DNA of 64,000 bases from Streptomyces sp. YS415 (GTDB taxonomy: Bacteria; Actinomycetota; Actinomycetes; Streptomycetales; Streptomycetaceae): positions 496,001 through 560,000 of the forward strand of contig NZ_JAMJFL010000001.1 of assembly GCF_023544665.1 (NCBI RefSeq), read 5' to 3'. The notes under the pieces were generated by a model. The model ran no database searches and was not told the DNA's origin. It worked only from the letters and a program-made list of their open reading frames with translations. The position numbers were made by a program, and so were the translations under genes. Below, piece after piece: positions 7,306 to 15,927 of the stretch (position 1 is its first letter; every line of letters begins with the position of its first letter).

Positions 7306-8295
7306 CTAGGGAACGACCACGATTTTCCGGCCCACCCCGGCCGCGAACTGCTCCAGGGCCTGCGGGTAGCGGTCCAGGGGGATGCGGTCGCTGATGAAGA
7401 CGTCGGGGTCCAGGACGCCGCCCGCGAAGAGTTCCGCCGCTCGTTCGAAGCTGTGCAGGACGGCCATGGAGCCGGTGATGGTGATCTCCTGGTTGTAGAT
7501 GCGGTACGGGTCGATCGTCACGCGCGTGGCGTAGTCCGCCACACCGAACTGGAGGAAGGTGCCCGCCTTCGCCACCCTCTCCAGGCCGTCCTGGATCGCC
7601 GCCGCGTTGCCGGTGGCGTCGACCACCAGGTCCCAGCCCTGCGGGCGGTCCAGTTCGTCCGCGCTCGCGGCCGACGCCGACACCCCGAGGCGCCGGGCCG
7701 TCTCCAGGCGCGCCGGGTTCACGTCCACCACGTCGACGCTTGCCGCCCCCGTGCGTTTCGCCAGCTCCAGCATCATCAGGCCCATGGTTCCCGAGCCGTA
7801 GATCAGGACGTGCGCCCCGAGGCGGGACTGCAGGACGTCGTAGCCGCGGACGGCGCACGAGAGCGGTTCCACCAGCGCCGCGTCCTGGGTGCGGACGTGC
7901 TCGGGCAGCCGTACGCAGTTCGCGACCGGGGCCACCGCGTACTGCGCGGCCCCTCCGGCCGTCGTCACGCCGATCGCGGCCCAGCGTTCGCAGAGGTTGT
8001 TGTGGCCGGTACGGCAGTAGCGGCACTCGTGGCAGTACAGGGAAGGGTCCACGGCCACCCGGTCGCCCTCGGACAGCTCGGTGACCTGGGTGCCCACGCC
8101 GACCACCGTGCCCGCGAACTCGTGCCCGGGCACGATCGGCAGTTTCGGCGCGAACTCGCCCTGGAGGATGTGCAGGTCCGTCCCGCACAGGCCGCACGCG
8201 GCGACCTCCACGACGACGTCGCGCGGGCCCGGCGTCGGATCCGGGACCTCGGCGACCACGGCCCGGCCCATGGACTCGATGACGGCGGCCTTCAT
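7306..8295 (-). CDS. Zinc-dependent alcohol/polyol dehydrogenase (MDR family)
   Basis: 329 aa. The ATG at 8295 overlaps the stop of the upstream permease gene (ATGA), so translation is coupled. Catalytic zinc ligands are C37 (in CGLCGTDLH) and H58-E59 (in GHEFAG). The structural zinc lobe is complete with C88, C91, C94 and C102. The NAD(P) Rossmann motif is GSGTMG near 170. The family oxidises sugar alcohols, threonine or related secondary alcohols. As the last gene of a carbohydrate ABC transporter operon, this one most likely oxidises the imported polyol or sugar derivative. The substrate cannot be read from sequence. Confidence 0.9.
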   Translation of the reverse strand: MKAAVIESMGRAVVAEVPDPTPGPRDVVVEVAACGLCGTDLHILQGEFAPKLPIVPGHEFAGTVVGVGTQVTELSEGDRVAVDPSLYCHECRYCRTGHNNLCERWAAIGVTTAGGAAQYAVAPVANCVRLPEHVRTQDAALVEPLSCAVRGYDVLQSRLGAHVLIYGSGTMGLMMLELAKRTGAASVDVVDVNPARLETARRLGVSASAASADELDRPQGWDLVVDATGNAAAIQDGLERVAKAGTFLQFGVADYATRVTIDPYRIYNQEITITGSMAVLHSFERAAELFAGGVLDPDVFISDRIPLDRYPQALEQFAAGVGRKIVVVP

Positions 8296-9116
8296 TTCAC
8301 GGCTCCCAACGACAGGCCCTGGACCAGTTTGTCCTGGGCGGCGAACCCCGCGGCGAGCACCGGCAGGGAGATCACGAGCGACGCGGCGCACACCTTCGCC
8401 AGGAACAGGCCCTGGCTGGTGATGAAGCCGGTCAGGAAGACGGGGGCCGTCTCGGCCACCACGCCGGTCAGCACCCGGGCGAAGAGCAGTTCGTTCCAGC
8501 TGAAGATGAAGCAGATCAGGGCGGTCGCGGCGATGCCGGGGAGGGCTATCGGGGCGATCACGCGGGCCAGGATCGTGGGCAGCTTCGCGCCGTCCACCCG
8601 GGCCGCCTCGATCACCGCCACCGGTACCTCGGACAGGAACGAGTGCATCATCCAGACCGCGATCGGCAGGTTCATCGAGGTGTAGAGGACGACCAGCAGC
8701 CAGATGTTGTCGAGCAGGTCCGTGTTCTTCGCGAACAGGTAGATGGGCAGCAGGCCGGCCACGACCGGCAGCATCTTCGTGGACAGGAAGAAGAACAGGA
8801 CGTCCGTCCACTTCTTCACCGGGCGGATGGACAGGGCGTACGCCGCCGGGAGCGCCAGCAGCAGCACCAGCAGGGTCGAACTCACCGAGGCCACGGTCGA
8901 GTTGATCAGCGACGGCCAGGGGCTCGCCCCGCCGTCCGTGCCGAAGAACTCCCGGTAGCCGTCCAGGGTCAGGGCTGCCCCGAACGAGGGCGGGTTCGTC
9001 GCCGCGTCCTGTTCGGAGTGGAAGGACGTCAGGGCCATCCAGGCGATGGGCAGGAAGAACAGGATCCCGAGGAACCAGGCCAGCAGGCCGAGACCGTTTC
9101 TGCGTACGGCGTTCAT
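8292..9116 (-). CDS. Carbohydrate ABC transporter permease (MalG type)
   Basis: 274 aa with six predicted membrane helices. It has the EAA loop motif in VIEAARVDGAKLPTILARVIAPIALP, the contact site for the ATPase. The ATG start overlaps the stop of the preceding permease gene by 4 bases. It is the second membrane subunit of a CUT1-type importer with the genes at 9113-10051 and 10048-11487. No ATPase gene is present in the operon. This is usual in Streptomyces, where the shared MsiK ATPase energises several such systems. That sharing is known for the group and inferred here. Confidence 0.93.
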   Translation of the reverse strand: MNAVRRNGLGLLAWFLGILFFLPIAWMALTSFHSEQDAATNPPSFGAALTLDGYREFFGTDGGASPWPSLINSTVASVSSTLLVLLLALPAAYALSIRPVKKWTDVLFFFLSTKMLPVVAGLLPIYLFAKNTDLLDNIWLLVVLYTSMNLPIAVWMMHSFLSEVPVAVIEAARVDGAKLPTILARVIAPIALPGIAATALICFIFSWNELLFARVLTGVVAETAPVFLTGFITSQGLFLAKVCAASLVISLPVLAAGFAAQDKLVQGLSLGAVK

Positions 9117-10051
9117 GCGCGGGACGCCTCCTCGCGGAACAGGGACGAGACGACCCGCAGGGCGAAGGTCGCGATGATGATGGAGCCGATGACGACCAGG
9201 ACGCCGGCCGCCGAGGCGAGGCCGTTCTCATGGGCCTGGTAGAAGCTCTGGTAGACGGTGTAGGGCAGGTTCGCCGTGCCCAGGCCGCCCGAGGTGATGG
9301 TGAAGACCGCGTCGAAGTTCTGGACGATGTAGATCGAGCCCAGGAGGGCACCGAGTTCGAGGTAGCGGCGCAGGTGCGGGAGCGTGAGATGGCGGAAGAT
9401 CTGCCAGTCGCTCGCGCCGTCCACCCGGGCCGCCTCGATCTGCTGCTGGTCCCGGCTCTGCAGTCCCGCCAGCAGGATGAGCATCATGAACGGCGTCCAC
9501 TGCCAGACCAGGGCCGCTTCGACGGCGAGCAGCGGGGTGTCGGAGATCCAGTCCGGCTGGGGGCCGCCCACGTAGTGCAACAGGCCGTTGAACAGGCCGT
9601 ATTCGGGGTTGTAGAGGACGTGCTTCCACAGCAGTGCCGCTGCCACCGGGACCACCAGGAACGGGGCGATCAGCAGGGTGCGGACCACTCCCCGGCCCTT
9701 GAACCTGCGGTCCAGCAGCAGGGCGAGGGCCAGGCCCAGGATGAGGCTCGCCAGGACCACGGCCACCGTGAGCAGGATCGTCGTCCACACCGAGCGGCGC
9801 AGGTCGGCGTCGGTGAGGACGTCCGCGTAGTTCGTGAAGCCGGTGAAGCTGCGGGCGTCGGGGTACAGCGAGTTCCAGTCGAAGAACGAGATCACCAGCG
9901 TGGCCACGAACGGCAGCTGGGTCACCGCGATCATGAAGATCAGCGCGGGCAGGAGCGGGGCGCGGGTCGCCCAGGTGCGCAGCCGGTCCGAGGGGGGTTT
10001 CCCGGTGCGGACGGCGGGTGTCGCGGTCGGGGCTGTGGTGGTGGCGGTCAT
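9113..10051 (-). CDS. Sugar ABC transporter permease (MalF type)
   Basis: 312 aa. A Thr/Ala-rich cytoplasmic N-terminus is followed by six membrane helices. The EAA loop reads QQIEAARVDGASDWQIFRHL. The start overlaps the end of the binding-protein gene (ATGA at 10048-10051), so the order of transcription is binding protein, MalF-like, MalG-like, dehydrogenase. The family forms the inner-membrane channel for mono- or oligosaccharides or polyols. Confidence 0.93.
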   Translation of the reverse strand: MTATTTAPTATPAVRTGKPPSDRLRTWATRAPLLPALIFMIAVTQLPFVATLVISFFDWNSLYPDARSFTGFTNYADVLTDADLRRSVWTTILLTVAVVLASLILGLALALLLDRRFKGRGVVRTLLIAPFLVVPVAAALLWKHVLYNPEYGLFNGLLHYVGGPQPDWISDTPLLAVEAALVWQWTPFMMLILLAGLQSRDQQQIEAARVDGASDWQIFRHLTLPHLRRYLELGALLGSIYIVQNFDAVFTITSGGLGTANLPYTVYQSFYQAHENGLASAAGVLVVIGSIIIATFALRVVSSLFREEASRA

Positions 10052-11487
10052 CGTCCCTCGTACTCCTCGGAGATCTTCTCGGCGAGGTCCTGTGCCTTCT
10101 TCAGGGCCGACTCGACGGACTGGCGTCCGGCGATGGCCGCGCTGATCTTCTCGGCGAGGTCCTGTGCCTTCTTCAGGGCCGACTCGACGGACTGGCGTCC
10201 GGCGATGGCCGCGCTGATCTCCTGGGAGACTTTGGTGCCGAGATCGGTGAACTCGGGGATGCCGACGAACTGGATGCCGGGTGCCGGGCGGGGCTGCACC
10301 CCCGGGTCGTTCGGGCGGGCGCCCTCGATGGCCTTCTTCGTCATCTCCTGGAAGGCGGCGGCCTCTTCACGGTACGCCGGGTTCTGGTACGTGGAGGCGC
10401 GCTTGCCCGCCGGGACGGCGGACCAGCCGATCTCGTCGCCGACCAGTTGCTCGTACTGCTTGCTCGACGCCCAGGAGACGAACCGCCAGGCCTTGTCGGG
10501 GTTGCGGGAGGCGTCCTGGATGCCCCAGGCCCAGGTGTAGAGCCAGCCGGAGGAGTCGGTCCGCTCGACCGGCGCGGGCGCGTAGCCGACCTTGTCCTTG
10601 ACGGGTGAGTCATCGGACTCCAGGGAACCGGCCGCGGAGGTGGCGTCGTACCACATGGCGACCTTGCCCTGGGTCATGTTGTTCAGGCATTCGGCGAAGC
10701 CGGACTGGGCGGCGCCGGACTGGCCGTGCTCCCGGACGAGGCCGACGTAGAACTTCGTCGCCTTCGCCCACTCCGGGGAGTCCAGCCGGGCCTGCCAGTC
10801 CTCGTCGAACCAGGTGCCGCCGAAGGTGTTGACGACCGTGGTGAGGGGCGCCATGACCTCGCCCCAACCGGGCAGGCCGCGCAGGCAGATGCCCTTCATG
10901 CCCGGCTCGGCGCCGTCCAGCCGGGCGGCGAGATCGGCGACCTGCTGCCAGGTGGGGCGGGCGGGCATCGTCAGGCCCTCCTTCTCGAAGACGTCCTTGC
11001 GGTACATCAGGAAGGACGACTCGCCGTAGAAGGGCTGGCCGTAGAGCCTGCCGTCGTCGCCGGTCAGGGACTGGCGCATCGGCTCGAGGATGTCCTCCTC
11101 GTCGTAGGCCGGGTCGTTCGCGACGTAGGAGTCCAGCTCCTTCAGCCAGTCGTTGCGGGCGTAGATCGGTATCTCGTAGTTGGAGAGGGTGGCGACGTCG
11201 TACTGGCCGGCCTGGTTGGCGAAGTCCTGGCTGATCTTGTCGCGGACGTCGTTCTCGGGCAGCACGGTGAAGTTGACCTCGATGCCGGTCTCTTCGGTGA
11301 AGTGGGGCGCGAGTTTCTGCAGCTCCACCATCTGCGGGTTGTTGACCATGAGGACGTTGATCGAGTCGCCGCCCGATCCGGCCCCGCCCGCTCCGACCCA
11401 GCAGCCGGAGAGCAGCGGGGCGAGCAGCGTCCCTACGGCGGCCGTGGCGAGTGCGGCTCGCGGCCTCCGTCGGCTCTGGGTTCGCAT
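10048..11487 (-). CDS. Extracellular solute-binding lipoprotein (CUT1 family) with C-terminal duplication
   Basis: 479 aa. The start ATG at 11487 has AGGAG 8 bases upstream. An Arg-rich n-region and hydrophobic core end in the lipobox LLSGC, making C29 the lipidated residue. The body is a typical cluster B sugar-binding protein (INVLMVNNPQMVELQKLAPHF at the N-lobe start). Near the C-terminus, a 24-residue helical segment beginning ISAAIAGRQS is repeated twice without any change, encoded by an exact 72-bp tandem repeat (10072-10215). A single copy would be the normal terminal helix of the family. The first gene of the operon, it is preceded by the DeoR gene on the same strand with a gap of about 90 bases. 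Confidence 0.92.
   Translation of the reverse strand: MRTQSRRRPRAALATAAVGTLLAPLLSGCWVGAGGAGSGGDSINVLMVNNPQMVELQKLAPHFTEETGIEVNFTVLPENDVRDKISQDFANQAGQYDVATLSNYEIPIYARNDWLKELDSYVANDPAYDEEDILEPMRQSLTGDDGRLYGQPFYGESSFLMYRKDVFEKEGLTMPARPTWQQVADLAARLDGAEPGMKGICLRGLPGWGEVMAPLTTVVNTFGGTWFDEDWQARLDSPEWAKATKFYVGLVREHGQSGAAQSGFAECLNNMTQGKVAMWYDATSAAGSLESDDSPVKDKVGYAPAPVERTDSSGWLYTWAWGIQDASRNPDKAWRFVSWASSKQYEQLVGDEIGWSAVPAGKRASTYQNPAYREEAAAFQEMTKKAIEGARPNDPGVQPRPAPGIQFVGIPEFTDLGTKVSQEISAAIAGRQSVESALKKAQDLAEKISAAIAGRQSVESALKKAQDLAEKISEEYEGR
10072..10215. repeat. Exact 72-bp tandem duplication inside a coding region
   Basis: Units 10072-10143 and 10144-10215 are identical at every base. The period of 72 is a multiple of three, so the frame is kept and 24 residues are added. 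The absence of any synonymous difference indicates a very recent event or an assembly artefact. Confidence 0.95.
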
Positions 11488-11576
11488 GGATCGCTCCTGG
11501 ACCTCGGAAAATGACATAGGGGGACATAAGGGGCGCCGCTGGGGGTGGCGGTCCCTCGGGGGTGTCGGTTCGGCCG

Positions 11577-12344
11577 TCAGGCCCGGATGACCTGCGGGCC
11601 CAGCAGGGAGTAGCGGTGCGCCTCCGCCGAGGGCAGCAGGGTGCTCGTCACGATCGCCTCCAGGACGCCGACCTCGGCGAACCGGCAGAAGCTGACCGCC
11701 CCGAACTTGGTGTGCACACCGACGAACACGATTCGCCGCGAGGCGCGTACGGCCTGGGCCTTGACCTCGCTGACCGCGGGGTCGGGGGTGGTCAGGCCGT
11801 GTTCCCGGGAGATGCCGTTGGCGCCGATGAACGCCAGGTCGATGACGAAGCCGGCCAGCATCTTCGTCGTCCAGTGGTCCACGGTGGCCAGCGTGCCGGC
11901 CCGGACCCGGCCGCCGAGCAGCAGCACGGAGGCGTTCTCGGCCTCCGCGAGTGCGCCCGCGACCGGCAGAGAGGCGGTGACCACGGTCAGCGGCCGGTCC
12001 CGGGGGAGCGCCTCGGCGATGAGCTGGGGGGTGAAGCCCTCGTCGACGAAGACGGTCTCCGCGTCCCCGAGCAGTTCGGCGGCGGCGGTCGCGATCCGGC
12101 GTTTCTCGGGGACGTGGCTGGTGGCGCGGAAGGCGAGGGTCGTCTCGAAGCCGGCGCTCTCCACGGGGTAGGCGCCGCCGTGGGTGCGGCGGATCAGGCC
12201 GTGGTCCTCCAGGGCGCGCAGGTCCCGGCGTACGGTCTCCCGGGCCACGCCCAGTTCGGCGGCGAGGGCGTTGACGTCGACGGAGCCGTTCGCGCGGGCG
12301 GCGCGGATGATCTCGCGCTGGCGTTCTTCCGCGGTTCTGGTCAC
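11577..12344 (-). CDS. DeoR/GlpR-family sugar-responsive repressor
   Basis: 255 aa with a GTG start at 12344. The N-terminal winged helix-turn-helix (about residues 5-60) has the family signature VARETVRRDLRALEDHGLIRRTHGG. The C-terminal DeoRC domain (about 75-240) is an isomerase-like fold that binds phosphorylated sugars, with the conserved DEGFTPQLIAE and GANGISREHGLTTPDPAVSEVKAQ. It precedes the transporter operon on the same strand and most likely controls it, being relieved when the intracellular sugar phosphate accumulates. The inducer is unknown. Confidence 0.92.
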   Translation of the reverse strand: MTRTAEERQREIIRAARANGSVDVNALAAELGVARETVRRDLRALEDHGLIRRTHGGAYPVESAGFETTLAFRATSHVPEKRRIATAAAELLGDAETVFVDEGFTPQLIAEALPRDRPLTVVTASLPVAGALAEAENASVLLLGGRVRAGTLATVDHWTTKMLAGFVIDLAFIGANGISREHGLTTPDPAVSEVKAQAVRASRRIVFVGVHTKFGAVSFCRFAEVGVLEAIVTSTLLPSAEAHRYSLLGPQVIRA

Positions 12345-12671
12345 CTGTCGTCACTCGCCTTCTCGCATGTGCTGCCCGTTCGGGCTCATGCAGGAAGTTC
12401 TACAGCGACGGTTCTCCGGTGACCAGGTCTGTTGCGCGCCCGTTGCTGCCCGGGTGTGCCCGTTCGGTCTCGGGGCGGCCACGGGCTCGGCGGGCACTCC
12501 TGTCACTCGTCCGCGGGTTCGTCCTGGCTGGTCGCGCAGTTCCCCGCGCCCCTGAACCGGTGCTGTCCCGCCGTACGCCGGAAGGCTCGGTCCGTTGTTC
12601 TCCCGCGCCCGAATGGGTGGGCGGAGCGGTCCGTTCTGTGCCCGTCCGCCCTTGCCACGCGTCCCTTTCGG
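12345..12671. other. Intergenic stretch of 327 bases
   Basis: No convincing gene. It holds one copy of a 30-base Streptomyces-type repeat (12525-12554) and two copies of TGCCCGTTCGG (12373-12383 and 12457-12467). Open frames here are short, overlapping and lack family features. It should carry the promoter of the DeoR gene on the minus strand, but I cannot pick its boxes. Confidence 0.6.
12525..12554. repeat. Dispersed 30-base intergenic repeat, copy A
   Basis: This 30-base segment (core GGTCGCGCAGTTCCCCGCGC) is identical to 28197-28226. The same kind of sequence is widespread in Streptomyces intergenic regions from general experience. Function unknown. Confidence 0.8.
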
Positions 12672-13496
12672 TCAGTACGGCCAGATCGGCGGGTCGTTCA
12701 CGAAGTGGCCGCCCAGGCGGGCGTGGGCCTCGTTGGCGGGGTCCAGGTCGCCCTGTTCCGCGATCAGCTTCTCGGCGTAGGGCTCCGAGTCGTCCTCGGG
12801 GGTGTAGCCGAGGGAGCGTGCCGTGGTGAGGTCCCACCACAGGCGGGTGTTGGCGGAGGAGCCGTAGACGACCGTGTGGCCGACGCCCTCGGCGGTCAGG
12901 GCCGCGTGGAAGAGGCGGGCGCCGTCGGCGGGGCTCATCCAGACCGACAGCATGCGGACGCTGGTGGGCTCCGGGAAGCAGGAGCCGATGCGCACCGAGA
13001 CGGTCTCCAGGCCGTGCTTGTCCCAGTAGAACTGGGCGAGGTCCTCGCCGAAGGACTTGGACAGGCCGTAGAAGGTGTCCGGGCGGCGCGGGGTGTCGAC
13101 CGGGATCAGCACGCCTGGATCAAGAGGTGTGTCGCCCTCGGGGCGCGGGGTGAAGCCGACCGCGTGGTTGGAGGAGGCGAAGACGATGCGTCCGACGCCT
13201 TCCTCGCGCGCGGCCTCGTAGAGGTGGTAGGTGCCCTCGATGTTCGCCCGGAGGATCTTCTCGAAGGGGGCTTCCAGGGAGATGCCCGCGAGGTGGATGA
13301 TCGCGTCGACGCCCCGGACGGCCTCGCGCAGCGCCTCCCGGTCGGCGAGGTCCGCGACGATCGCGTCCGGCTCGCCCTCGATCGGGCGCAGGTCGAGCAG
13401 GCGCAACTCGTAGCCGTACGCGGGCAGCAGGTCCCGCATCAGGGTGCCGAGTCCCCCGGCGGCGCCGGTGAGCAGAACGGTGCGGGGCGCGGGCAT
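12672..13496 (-). CDS. udh: Uronate dehydrogenase (NAD-dependent, SDR fold)
   Basis: 274 aa. The ATG at 13496 has AAGGAG about 8 bases upstream; a longer frame to 13580 lacks one. It has the Rossmann motif GAAGGLG (11-17), FASSNHAVGF with S109, and the catalytic pair Y143/K147 in YGLSK. The C-terminal SSANTRLWWDLTTARSLGY is the pattern I associate with uronate dehydrogenases, which oxidise D-galacturonate or D-glucuronate to the aldarolactone. The start of the oxidative uronate pathway fits the divergent kdgD gene and the nearby pectinases. The intergenic region (13497-13680) contains a palindrome at 13629-13638 that may be a shared operator. Confidence 0.85.
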   Translation of the reverse strand: MPAPRTVLLTGAAGGLGTLMRDLLPAYGYELRLLDLRPIEGEPDAIVADLADREALREAVRGVDAIIHLAGISLEAPFEKILRANIEGTYHLYEAAREEGVGRIVFASSNHAVGFTPRPEGDTPLDPGVLIPVDTPRRPDTFYGLSKSFGEDLAQFYWDKHGLETVSVRIGSCFPEPTSVRMLSVWMSPADGARLFHAALTAEGVGHTVVYGSSANTRLWWDLTTARSLGYTPEDDSEPYAEKLIAEQGDLDPANEAHARLGGHFVNDPPIWPY

Positions 13497-13628
13497 CCTC
13501 GGTCTCCTTGGGTGGGCAGCCGGAGCGGAACGGCCGTATGAGTGCACGGTATTCACATTCGTGGACAAGCTATGGATCATCCCCCCGTCTCGTCAAGAGT
13601 GGCGGAGCGGGTGTTCATAAACATAAAC

Positions 13629-13638
13629 TCTGATCAGA
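13629..13638. promoter_or_regulatory. Candidate operator between udh and kdgD
   Basis: TCTGATCAGA is a perfect 10-base palindrome in the divergent promoter region, about 45 bases before the kdgD start, flanked by AT-rich sequence (AACATAAAC) unusual for this genome. Likely a regulator site; the regulator is unknown. Confidence 0.4.
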
Positions 13639-13680
13639 AACCTGCACATTGTCGTGACCGACCCGTTCTAGGGAGAGCCT

Positions 13681-14631
13681 GTGACGCCAGCCGACCTCGC
13701 CGCTCGACTCGGCCTCCCCAGCGGGCCGCTGTTCTTCCCCGTCACCGCCTACGGCCCCCAGGGTGCCGTCGGCCTCGACGCGTACCGCGAGCACGTGCGC
13801 CGGGGAGTGGAGGCGGGGGCCGCCGCCGTCTTCGCCTGCTGCGGGACCGGGGAGTTCCACGCGCTGACGCCCGAGGAGTACCAGGAGTGCGTGCGGGCGG
13901 CCGTGGAGGTGACGGCGGGGCGGGTGCCGGTCGTCGCGGGCACCGGCTACGGCACCGCGCTCGCCGTGCGGTACGCGCGGCTCGCCGAGGCGGCCGGCGC
14001 CGACGGGCTGCTCGCCATGCCGCCGTACCTCGTGCTCGCCGCGCAGGAGGGGCTGCTGCGGCACTACCGGGAGGTCGCCGCGGCCACCGCGCTGCCCGTG
14101 ATCGTCTACCAGCGCGACAACGCCGTGTTCACCCCGCAGACGGTCGTCGAACTTGCCCGCACCGACGGGATCATCGGGTTCAAGGACGGCCTCGGCGACC
14201 TGGACCTCATGCAGCGGATCGTCAGTGCCCTGCGCACCGACGTCCCCGGCGACTTCCTCTGCTTCAACGGCCTGCCCACCGCCGAACTGACCCAGCTCGC
14301 CTACCGCTCCCTCGGCGTCACCCTCTACTCGTCGGCCGTGTTCTGCTTCGCCCCCGAGATCGCCCTCACCTTCCACCAGGCGCTGCGCCACGGCGACGAG
14401 GCCACCGCCCGCCGCCTGCTGGACGGCTTCTACCGGCCGTTTGTCGAACTGCGCGCCCAGGGCCGCGGGTACGCCGTCGCGCTCGTCAAGGCGGGGGTCC
14501 GGCTGCGCGGCCTCGACGTGGGGGAGGTCCGGCCGCCGCTGCACGAGCCGGGCGAGGATCATGTCAAGCAGCTCGCACTGCTGATCGAGCGCGGGTACGC
14601 GCTGCTCGACGACGAGGAGGACGGCAAGTGA
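13681..14631 (+). CDS. kdgD: 5-dehydro-4-deoxyglucarate dehydratase
   Basis: 316 aa, GTG start with GGGAGAG upstream. DHDPS-like TIM barrel. The Schiff-base lysine is K168 in IIGFKDGLGDLD and the catalytic tyrosine is Y143 in VIVYQRDN. FFPVTAYGPQG and CCGTGEFHALTPEEY match the KdgD branch, where the residues that bind the aldarate carboxylate differ from dihydrodipicolinate synthase. It decarboxylates and dehydrates 5-keto-4-deoxyglucarate to 2-oxoglutarate semialdehyde, the third step after uronate dehydrogenase. Its stop overlaps the GTG of the next gene (GTGA), so the two are co-translated. Confidence 0.9.
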   Translation: MTPADLAARLGLPSGPLFFPVTAYGPQGAVGLDAYREHVRRGVEAGAAAVFACCGTGEFHALTPEEYQECVRAAVEVTAGRVPVVAGTGYGTALAVRYARLAEAAGADGLLAMPPYLVLAAQEGLLRHYREVAAATALPVIVYQRDNAVFTPQTVVELARTDGIIGFKDGLGDLDLMQRIVSALRTDVPGDFLCFNGLPTAELTQLAYRSLGVTLYSSAVFCFAPEIALTFHQALRHGDEATARRLLDGFYRPFVELRAQGRGYAVALVKAGVRLRGLDVGEVRPPLHEPGEDHVKQLALLIERGYALLDDEEDGK

Positions 14632-15785
14632 AGGCGTCGGCGTTCGTCTACCCCTGGGACGTCAACGGGGACCCGCAGGCGGCCGGGCGGATCGCCGCCC
14701 TCGGAGTCGGGCAGGTGACCCTGGCCGCCGCCTACCACTCCACGCGCGCGCTCACCCCCCGCCACCCGCGCCACCGCATCGTCACGGCCGAACACGCGGC
14801 CGTGCTCTACCCGGCGGACGCCCGCTGGGACGGCCGGGAGCTGCGCCCGTACGCGGCCGGTGACTGGGCGCCCGGGGACGCCTACGGCGAGGCGGCGGCC
14901 GCGCTCGCGGAGGCCGGCCTGGAGGTGCACACCTGGGTGGTGCTCGCGCACAACTCCCGCCTCGGCGCCGAGCACCCGCACACCTCCGTCGTCAACGCCT
15001 ACGGGGACCGCTACCCCTGGGCCCCGTGCATCGCCCAGCCCGCCACGCGCGCGTACCTGACCGAGCTGGCCGCGGAGGCGGCGGTACGGCCCGGCGCGCG
15101 CGGCACCGAACTGGAGTCGCTGGGCTGGTACGGCCTCGCCCATCTGCACGCCCACGACAAGACCGGCGGCGTCGGCCTGGGGGAGGCCGGGCAGTACCTG
15201 ATGTCGCTCTGCTTCTGCCCGGCCTGCCGGCAGGGCTACGGCGCCCAGGGCCTGGACGCCGACGAGCTGGCGGCGGCCGTCCGGGCCGCCCTGGAGCCGC
15301 TGTGGCGGGGCGTGGCCGCCGACGAGGGCTGGGCGGACGTCGAGAAGCTGCTCGGCGAGGGCCACGCGGCCGCCACGCGCGCGTGGCGCGAGGAGACGGC
15401 CCGCACGCTCCAGGAGGCGGCCGTCGCCGCGGTCCGTGCCGCAGCGCCGGACGGCTTCCAGGTGCTGCTGCACGCCGACCCCGTGTCCTACCACTGCGGG
15501 GCGAACGCCGGTGTGGATCCGGCGCACATCCTGTCGGTCGCCGACGGTGTGGTCGTGCCCTGTACCGGCGGCCCCGGCGCGCTGGCGCCGTTCGCGGAGC
15601 AGCGGCGCGGGGTGCTGGCCGCCAACCTCACCGTGGTCTCCGGCATGGGCGGCAGCCCGGGCACCCTCGCCGCGGACGCGGCACGCGCGCGTGGGCTCGG
15701 GGCGACGGAGCTGCGGCTGTACCACGCGGGGCTGGCATCCGACGGGGACCTGGAACTGGTGCGGGCGACGCTCTCCGGGGGCTGA
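14628..15785 (+). CDS. Uncharacterised protein coupled to kdgD, possible TIM-barrel
   Basis: 385 aa, GTG start overlapping the kdgD stop. It opens with KASAFVYPWDVNGDPQAAGRIAALGVGQVTLAAAYH. Repeated strand-helix units, HTWVVLAHN, a conserved-looking LCFCPACRQGYG Cys cluster and a late LRLYHAGL all suggest a barrel of the kind seen in carbohydrate-active or isomerase enzymes. I cannot name the family. No signal peptide, so it is cytoplasmic. Strict coupling to kdgD suggests a role in the same uronate/aldarate route or in handling an oligouronide. The C-x-C-x-x-C cluster could bind metal. Function unknown. Confidence 0.8.
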   Translation: MKASAFVYPWDVNGDPQAAGRIAALGVGQVTLAAAYHSTRALTPRHPRHRIVTAEHAAVLYPADARWDGRELRPYAAGDWAPGDAYGEAAAALAEAGLEVHTWVVLAHNSRLGAEHPHTSVVNAYGDRYPWAPCIAQPATRAYLTELAAEAAVRPGARGTELESLGWYGLAHLHAHDKTGGVGLGEAGQYLMSLCFCPACRQGYGAQGLDADELAAAVRAALEPLWRGVAADEGWADVEKLLGEGHAAATRAWREETARTLQEAAVAAVRAAAPDGFQVLLHADPVSYHCGANAGVDPAHILSVADGVVVPCTGGPGALAPFAEQRRGVLAANLTVVSGMGGSPGTLAADAARARGLGATELRLYHAGLASDGDLELVRATLSGG

Positions 15786-15927
15786 CGGGCGCCGGGGCGG
15801 CGGTGGTGGTGCCGGCGGGTGGGAGCCGCCGTCGGGAGAGCCGTTTCCCCGGGTACGGGCGATGAGTTTCCGGGGTCGGGACGGTCCACGCTTCAGGACC
15901 GCCGTGCCGACCTCGAGGAGCAGCCCC

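Noticed and set aside
5753..8197. Long 814-residue minus-strand frame
   Set aside because: It runs through rsr, terD and the dehydrogenase in a wrong frame and has an Arg/Pro/Gly-rich composition typical of GC-rich shadows.
12373..12467. Direct repeats TGCCCGTTCGG as operator
   Set aside because: The 84-base spacing, lack of dyad symmetry and GC-rich composition make chance or an unrelated cause more likely.
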